Shown here: one piece after another, positions 59,232-64,000 of the stretch
How the letters are laid out: each line of letters starts with the position of its first letter
Position numbering within the stretch: position 1 is the first letter of the stretch
The notes under the pieces: generated by a model
Databases searched by the model: none
What the model saw: the letters and a program-made list of their open reading frames with translations, nothing else
What the model was told of the DNA's origin: nothing
Program-made: the position numbers and the translations under genes
Source: Mycolicibacterium insubricum
Lineage (GTDB): Bacteria > Actinomycetota > Actinomycetes > Mycobacteriales > Mycobacteriaceae
Assembly (NCBI RefSeq): GCF_010731615.1
Contig: NZ_AP022618.1
Coordinates: forward strand, 62,001 to 126,000
Length of the DNA: 64,000 nucleotides
Direction: 5' to 3'

Positions 59232-60172
59232 CGGTCGAGCACCTCGAATATCTCGGGTCGGGCGTGGACGCGGGTGGCGGTTCGCCGGGACAGGTCGCGG
59301 TAAGCCTGCATCAGTTCCGGTGAGGCGCCGTCGAGCGCCCTCAGGTGGGCGGCCACGGCGTCGGCGTCGCCGCGCGCGACCGGCCCGGTCAGTGCCCCGT
59401 CGCCTCTGGTCAGGGCATTTTCCAGGGCGGCGCGGGCCAGCGGGGCGACCAGCCGGGAGACCGGCACGCCCTCGGGTGCGGGACCGCCCAGGGCGGCGGT
59501 CAGCATGTCCATGGCGTCGGCGATCACCGTCACCAGGTGGTTGCTGGCCTGGGCCAGTGCCGCGTGATAGAGCGGTCGGGCGTCGTCGGCGACCCGCATC
59601 GGTTCCCCGCCGAGCTCCCACACCAGCGCGGCGGCCACCGCGTAGCCGATCTCGTCGGCGGCGGTGATGCCGAAGCAGCAGCCGGTCAGCCGGGCGATAT
59701 CGTCGTCGGAGCCGGTGAACGTCATCGCGGGGTGGATCGCCAGCGGGGTGGCACCGCGCGCGGCCAGCGGCGCCAGGACTCCGATGCCGGCGGCGCCGCT
59801 GGTGTGCACGACGATGGTCGCCGGTGCCACCGCGTCGCTGTGCACCAGGTCGGCCACGACACCGGCGAGCTCGGTGTCCGGGACGGCCAGGATGAGCAGT
59901 TCGGAGTCGGCGGCCACCTGCTCGGGCGAGCGGATCAGGGTGTCGGGCAGGCGGTCGGCGGCGAAGCGGCGGGAGGTCTCGGAGCGCGCGGTCGCGGCGA
60001 CGACGACGTGGTCGACGCGTTCCAGCGCCGCGCCGATCGCGCTGCCCACCCGGCCCGCGGAGATGATTCCGACCTTGAGCCGGGCCGGGCGCAGCCCATC
60101 AAGCTGCTGCATTGCAGCCACCCGTTCTTGTTGGTTCGTTCCAGTCCCGCGCTGCGGGTACCGGACGGTCAC
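59228..60172 (-). CDS. Rossmann-fold/DUF2520 protein linked to panC
   Basis: This 314-residue protein has an N-terminal NAD(P)-binding Rossmann domain ([19 protein letters not shown]) and a helical DUF2520 domain ([30 protein letters not shown]). The layout resembles 6-phosphogluconate dehydrogenase-like reductases. It is coupled to panC (ATGA), and ketopantoate reductase is the step just before PanC. I therefore suspect a ketopantoate reductase of the PanG type, but this is inference. GTG 60172 has a TACCAT -10 five bases upstream; ATG 60112 is the alternative. Confidence 0.8.
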   Translation of the reverse strand: MTVRYPQRGTGTNQQERVAAMQQLDGLRPARLKVGIISAGRVGSAIGAALERVDHVVVAATARSETSRRFAADRLPDTLIRSPEQVAADSELLILAVPDTELAGVVADLVHSDAVAPATIVVHTSGAAGIGVLAPLAARGATPLAIHPAMTFTGSDDDIARLTGCCFGITAADEIGYAVAAALVWELGGEPMRVADDARPLYHAALAQASNHLVTVIADAMDMLTAALGGPAPEGVPVSRLVAPLARAALENALTRGDGALTGPVARGDADAVAAHLRALDGASPELMQAYRDLSRRTATRVHARPEIFEVLDR

Positions 60173-60177
60173 CGCAG

Positions 60178-60183
60178 ATGGTA
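60178..60183 (-). promoter_or_regulatory. -10 element (TACCAT) of the DUF2520 gene-panC-panD-coaX unit
   Basis: On the minus strand TACCAT ends 5 nt before GTG 60172, near-leaderless spacing. Confidence 0.4.
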
Positions 60184-60204
60184 GTCGCCGGGGTGGTGGG
60201 GCTG

Positions 60205-61623
60205 CTAATCCTCCCGGCGCCGGCGACGCCCCCCGCCGCCCGGGTTCTGGTTGAGCCGGGCGAGCAGCTCGGCCGCCGACTCGACGGTTTCCCCGCTGCG
60301 GTGTCTCCCGGGGTGTTCTTCGAGTTCTTCGGGCTCAGCGGTGTTTGCGCCCCGGTGGCGCCCGGCCAGCGGTGCGGGTTCGGCCTCGGCCGTCCAGCTC
60401 GGCTCCTCGGGTGGGGTCGTTTCGCGAGCACGTCGCCGTCCGCCGCGCCGCTTCTCACCGGGTTCGGCGGGCGCTGCCTGGGCGGCCCAGTCGGGTTGGG
60501 CAGGCGCTGCGTGGGCGGCCCAACCGGGTTCGGCCGGCGCGGCGTGGGCGTGCGGGTTGTCGCCGATCAAACCGATGGGTTCGGGCCGCGAGTCAGGGCG
60601 GCGATGGGCGGCCGGCCGGTGCTCGAAATCACTCACGCCCGCGTGGCGGCTGGGCGGGGTCATGGCCGGTCGGGCGTGGCCGATCGGCGGTTGGAACGGC
60701 GCCGGGCCCGGCGCTGCGGCATACCCGGGCCGCATGGCCGGCTCGGCCTGCGGCTCGCGGAGGCCGGCGGCGGGTTCCTCCGGAAACGGCTCGGGCTCCG
60801 GGGCGCGCATGGGTTCGGCCGCCGGCATCGGCTCGGGCGGGCGGACCGGTTCCGGGGCCGGCGTGGGGATCGGTTCGGGCGCGGACACCGGTTCGGCACC
60901 GGCGTGTCGTCGATGCGACCCGCGGTAGGGCTCGTCGGCGGCGGGCATCACCACCGGGGGCGCCGCATGCTGCGGGGTCGACGGCGGGGGTTCCAGCGGG
61001 GCCTCGTGCACGTCGATGATGGGGGTCTGCGCCGTCGGGGGCTCGTCGTCGTCGGCAAACGGGACGCGGTCGCTGGTCACCCGGCTGCTGGGCACCCGAT
61101 CCGGCGCCATGTAGCCGTCGGTGGGCTCGCCGTACGGCCGGTCGGAGCCGATGGCCGCGCGCGTCTCGTGTCCGAGGGCCGGGCGGTGGCTCAGGTCGGC
61201 ATCGAAGAGGATCTCCAGGTTGGTGCGCAGCGCGGCCAGTTCGGCGCGCAGGGCGGCGACCTCGTCGTTGGTGGCCGCGCGCAGTTCCGCGGAGATCTCG
61301 CGGCGCAGATGGCTCTCGACGCTCAGTTCGTATTCGCGCCGCGCCGAGATCTCCCGATCAAGCTGCAGGTCGTAGACGAATTTGAGGTCGCGGACCTTTG
61401 CCGCGTCGGCGTCGGCCTGGCGCCGGTAGATGACCGAGACGAAGGAGCCGACGACCGCGGCCCACAGCGCCGCGATGACGGCGAGCTTGAGCAACTCCAC
61501 GCGATTGGTGAACACCAGGGCGGAACTGGCCACGATGGCCAGCACCAGCAACACCGTCAGGAGCACCCAGCCCGGCGTGCGGACGCCGCGCCGCGCCCGG
61601 GCGCCGCGAGACCCAACCGTCAT
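60205..61623 (-). CDS. Membrane protein with long Pro/Ala-rich cytoplasmic tail (Rv3604c-like)
   Basis: This 472-residue protein has two transmembrane helices (about 17-38 and 44-66). A coiled-coil-like charged segment follows (about 72-140, RREYELSVESHLRREISAEL), then a disordered Pro/Ala/Glu-rich tail of 300 residues ending in Arg-rich GGGGRRRRRED. Part of the tail is an 11-residue tandem repeat (60459-60557). The ATG follows a TAAGGT -10 by 7 nt. It lies between the pan and fol clusters as in M. tuberculosis. Function unknown; such proteins often scaffold at the membrane. Confidence 0.8.
   Translation of the reverse strand: MTVGSRGARARRGVRTPGWVLLTVLLVLAIVASSALVFTNRVELLKLAVIAALWAAVVGSFVSVIYRRQADADAAKVRDLKFVYDLQLDREISARREYELSVESHLRREISAELRAATNDEVAALRAELAALRTNLEILFDADLSHRPALGHETRAAIGSDRPYGEPTDGYMAPDRVPSSRVTSDRVPFADDDEPPTAQTPIIDVHEAPLEPPPSTPQHAAPPVVMPAADEPYRGSHRRHAGAEPVSAPEPIPTPAPEPVRPPEPMPAAEPMRAPEPEPFPEEPAAGLREPQAEPAMRPGYAAAPGPAPFQPPIGHARPAMTPPSRHAGVSDFEHRPAAHRRPDSRPEPIGLIGDNPHAHAAPAEPGWAAHAAPAQPDWAAQAAPAEPGEKRRGGRRRARETTPPEEPSWTAEAEPAPLAGRHRGANTAEPEELEEHPGRHRSGETVESAAELLARLNQNPGGGGRRRRRED
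60459..60557 (-). repeat. 33-bp tandem repeat, three copies, inside the Rv3604c-like gene
   Basis: CGGGTT recurs at 60459, 60492 and 60525, and the units between are closely alike. Each encodes an 11-residue block of the type AAPAEPGWAAH. Confidence 0.7.
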
Positions 61624-61630
61624 GGGGCCG

Positions 61631-61636
61631 ACCTTA
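61631..61636 (-). promoter_or_regulatory. -10 element (TAAGGT) of the Rv3604c-like gene
   Basis: On the minus strand TAAGGT ends 7 nt before the ATG at 61623, leaderless spacing. The rest of the 172-bp gap up to 61795 shows nothing recognisable. Confidence 0.5.
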
Positions 61637-61795
61637 CCTGCGGGGGCCGCCCGAACCCGGTGACGCTCTTCGGCGTTTCCGCATTTCAGGGTGAGTTGGC
61701 CCGCACGTCGCCCATACCTGACCCGCCCACCCCGGGAGTTGTGCCCCGAACTCTAGCTTCCGACGGGCGACGACGTTGCAAACACGGGCTTGCGT

Positions 61796-62260
61796 CTAAC
61801 CGGGGGCTTCCGGGTCGTCGGTGCCGCCGGGGGACTTGCAGCAGTGCTGCAGCCACATGGCGGCGGCCACCAGGATCAGCGCGCAACCGGCGGCGACGGC
61901 CGCACCCGGGGTGTCGGCGTCGGCCACCGGCAGCTGACCCCGTCGCTCCAGCAGGAAAACCAGGATGCCGAGCCACCCGCCGAGCAGCAGCGCACCCAGC
62001 CACGCCGAGGCCTGGGCGACGGCCACCCCGCGTGCCACCAGCAGCGGATCCAGCCGCCCGCCGCCCACGCCGATCTCCCCGGCGCCGATCTTGGAGCGCA
62101 CGTAGAACCCGAATCCGGCCTCGGCCAGCCCGAGCAGCCCCAGCCACACCCCACTCCACAGGGTCAGCGGCGGAAACCAGTGATAGCCCAGGTACACCGC
62201 CAGCCAGCCGCCGACGGCCCCGATCAGCGCCAGGGTCACCAGCTCCCGGATCCGGATCAC
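61796..62260 (-). CDS. DUF3180 membrane protein
   Basis: This 154-residue protein has four hydrophobic helices (about 8-26, 34-54, 76-104 and 119-140), the DUF3180 layout, with a short CCKSPGG tail. GTG 62260 overlaps the folK stop (GTGA), so it is translated with the folate genes. The same arrangement is found in M. tuberculosis (Rv3605c). No function is known; the link to folate synthesis is only positional. Confidence 0.85.
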   Translation of the reverse strand: MIRIRELVTLALIGAVGGWLAVYLGYHWFPPLTLWSGVWLGLLGLAEAGFGFYVRSKIGAGEIGVGGGRLDPLLVARGVAVAQASAWLGALLLGGWLGILVFLLERRGQLPVADADTPGAAVAAGCALILVAAAMWLQHCCKSPGGTDDPEAPG

Positions 62261-62769
62261 CCGCACGACAACTCCAGGTCGGTGCGCCGCACTCCAGCTC
62301 GCTCGGCCGGGTCCAGCGCGGCCACCAGTCCGGCCACCGGACGTTGCACGCCGTCGACCGTCAGGGTCGCCGACGGGTCGGCGGCCAGCCACGGCACCAG
62401 TACGAAAGCCCGTTCGTGCGCCAGCGGGTGGGGCAAGGTGAGCCGCTCGGTGGCGCACTGCACCGGGGCCGGATCGGCGACGGTGACGATGTCCACGTCA
62501 AGCGTGCGCGGGCCCCAGTGCTGCGTGCGGACCCGGCCCGCGGCGTTCTCCAGCGCCTGGCCCAGATCCAGCCAATCGATCGGGTCCACATCGTCGGAGG
62601 CGATGACGACGGCGTTGAGGAACGGCCTCTGCTCGACGCCGCCCCACGGCTCGGTCTCGTATACCGGCGACACCGCCGTCACCCGCGAGCCCAGATCTTC
62701 GACCACAGACTGCAGCAGCGCCAGCCGGTCGCCGAGATTGCTGCCGATGGACAGCACCGCTGTACTCAT
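62257..62769 (-). CDS. folK: HPPK, folate pathway pyrophosphokinase FolK
   Basis: This 170-residue FolK has SIGSNLGDRLALL at the N-terminus and the signature QHWGPRTLDVDIVTV holding the two metal-binding Asp residues, then LPHPLAHERAFVLVP. It transfers pyrophosphate from ATP to 6-hydroxymethyl-dihydropterin. It lies 61 bp after folB; the gap contains a GC-rich GAGCGCAGCGAG-type palindrome similar to the core at 40818-40860. Confidence 0.94.
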   Translation of the reverse strand: MSTAVLSIGSNLGDRLALLQSVVEDLGSRVTAVSPVYETEPWGGVEQRPFLNAVVIASDDVDPIDWLDLGQALENAAGRVRTQHWGPRTLDVDIVTVADPAPVQCATERLTLPHPLAHERAFVLVPWLAADPSATLTVDGVQRPVAGLVAALDPAERAGVRRTDLELSCG

Positions 62770-62830
62770 ACCTTGTCTCCTGCCGCTCCGGTCCTCGCTG
62801 CGCTCCTTACGGACACTCGACTGCGGGTGC

Positions 62831-63196
62831 TCACGGCTCCCGCGATCGCCGGGCCACCACGGCGACGTCAGCGAAGTTCAGCGGGATCGGGGCCTCGGGC
62901 TTGTGGACGGTGACCTCGACGGCGGCCACCCGCTCGTCGGTCATTACCGCGTCGGCAATCTCGGCGGACACCGTCTCGATCAGATTGCGCGCGGGCCCGC
63001 CGACGATCTCCTCGGCCCGGGCGGCCAGTGCCCCGTAGTCGAAGGTGTCGGCCAGGTTGTCCGACGCCGCGGCGGACGACAGGTCCATCCACACGGTCAC
63101 GTCGACGACGAAGTCCTGCCCCTCCCGTCGCTCATGCTCGAACACCCCGTGGTTGCCGCGAACCACCAAGCCGCGCAACTCGATTCGATCAGACAT
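62831..63196 (-). CDS. folB: Dihydroneopterin aldolase FolB
   Basis: This 121-residue FolB has [22 protein letters not shown] with the active-site Glu, [15 protein letters not shown], and Lys in [10 protein letters not shown]. It produces hydroxymethyl-dihydropterin for FolK. ATG 63196 overlaps the folP stop by 8 nt. Confidence 0.94.
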   Translation of the reverse strand: MSDRIELRGLVVRGNHGVFEHERREGQDFVVDVTVWMDLSSAAASDNLADTFDYGALAARAEEIVGGPARNLIETVSAEIADAVMTDERVAAVEVTVHKPEAPIPLNFADVAVVARRSREP

Positions 63197-64000
63197 CGCC
63201 TTCTCCCAGTTCTCCGGCCCAGGCCGCAGCGACCGCCAGCGCATCGGCCGAGGCGCGCACGTCGTGTACCCGCACCCCCCACACTCCGTGCTCCGCGGCC
63301 AGCGCCGAGATCGTCGCGGTGGCGACCTCCCGGCCGTCGGGCGACCGCGGGGTGCCGTCGTCACCGGCCAGCAGAGACCCCAGGAACCGCTTGCGCGAGG
63401 CCCCCACCAGCACCGGAAGCCCGGTGTCCACCAGCCGCGGCAGCGCCCGCAGCAACGCCCAATTATGCTGTGCAGCTTTGGCGAAACCCAATCCCGGGTC
63501 GATGATCAACCGCTCCGGCGACACCCCGGCGGCCACCGCGTCCTCGACGGCGGCTAGCAACTCGGTGCGCACATCGGCGACGACGTCGTCGTAGTGCGGC
63601 ACCCGGTGCGGCTCGACGGCCGACACCGCGCGCCAGTGCATGAGGATCCACGGCACCTGCGCTGACGCCAGCAGCGGCGCCATCGCCGGATCGGCCCGGC
63701 CCCCGGAGACGTCGTTGACCAGCCCGGCGCCGGATTCCAGTGCGGCCGAGGCGACCTCGGCACGCATGGTGTCGACGCTGACCGTCACCCCCTCGGCCGC
63801 CAGCGCCGCGATCACCGGCACGATGCGGTCCAATTCCGTTGCGGCATCGACGCGTATCGCGCCGGGGCGGCTGGATTCTCCGCCCACGTCGACGATGTCT
63901 GCGCCGTCGGCCACCAGGTGCAGGCCGTGGGCCACCGCCCGGTCGACGTCCAGGTACCGGCCGCCGTCGGAGAAGGAGTCGGCGGTGACGTTGACGACCC
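63189..64000 (-). CDS. folP: Dihydropteroate synthase FolP, 5' end outside the window
   Basis: The coding sequence runs off the right edge, so the first few residues are missing. Visible DHPS signatures are [51 protein letters not shown] and GASRKRFLG, covering the pterin and sulfonamide sites. It condenses the pterin pyrophosphate with p-aminobenzoate. It is coupled to folB, and gene order suggests folE just beyond the window. Confidence 0.93.
   Translation of the reverse strand, partial: VVNVTADSFSDGGRYLDVDRAVAHGLHLVADGADIVDVGGESSRPGAIRVDAATELDRIVPVIAALAAEGVTVSVDTMRAEVASAALESGAGLVNDVSGGRADPAMAPLLASAQVPWILMHWRAVSAVEPHRVPHYDDVVADVRTELLAAVEDAVAAGVSPERLIIDPGLGFAKAAQHNWALLRALPRLVDTGLPVLVGASRKRFLGSLLAGDDGTPRSPDGREVATATISALAAEHGVWGVRVHDVRASADALAVAAAWAGELGEGDV

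Overview
The window is high-GC, densely packed actinobacterial DNA from a mycobacterium, most likely a fast-growing Mycolicibacterium-type species. From memory, the gene order matches the Mycobacterium tuberculosis segment ipdF (Rv3559c) to folP1 (Rv3608c). Supporting marks are KstR and KstR2 operators, carD, lsr2, clpC1, mhuD, LppX/LprG-type and Lpq lipoproteins, an MmpL exporter, a 13E12-type HNH protein and many leaderless promoters. No rRNA, tRNA, insertion sequence or CRISPR array was seen.

Layout. 1-1628: an unknown membrane protein and an internally deleted 13E12 HNH protein. 1767-19348: sterol catabolism. ipdF/fadE30 diverge from fadD3-fadE31-fadE32-fadE33 around a KstR2 box; aspB and an MHS-type transporter follow; then the ring-cleavage operon hsaACDB, kshB, fadE34 and the repressor gene kstR, with three KstR boxes. 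19345-27152: otsB, a 30-bp-periodic repeat patch, a LacI-type regulator, a Zur-type zinc importer (znuACB), pxpA, a metallo-hydrolase and an ArsB-like carrier. 27149-34755: housekeeping genes (rRNA methyltransferase, cysS, ispF, ispD, carD, lpqE, radA, disA). 34756-40884: a membrane-anchored protein, then an accessory unit of an MmpL exporter with a small partner diverging from a NarL-type two-component system. 40896-46650: canB/mutY, a hydrolase, mhuD, lpqF, a histidine-phosphatase-like protein and cbtAB under a cobalamin riboswitch. 46805-51474: clpC1, lsr2, lysS. 51500-56931: an operon of an LppX/LprG-like lipoprotein, a cytochrome b5-desaturase fusion, a type III polyketide synthase and a cyclic-peptide-type ABC exporter. 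57040-64000: coaX-panD-panC and folK-folB-folP with linked unknown genes.

How the genes work together. The first third degrades steroids: KshAB opens ring B, HsaAB hydroxylates the aromatised ring A, HsaC and HsaD cleave it, FadD3 activates the remaining C/D-ring propanoate and IpdF plus the FadE dehydrogenases process it, under KstR and KstR2. The best candidate for an undescribed system is the 51.5-56.9 kb operon, whose parts suggest making, desaturating, exporting and carrying a polyketide lipid. Other unexplained signals are a 24-codon remnant of an acyl-CoA dehydrogenase locked between fadE31 and fadE32, the 30-bp repeat patch, a cluster of DnaA-box-like 9-mers, and a REP-like palindrome that appears to have been translated into the LpqF leader.
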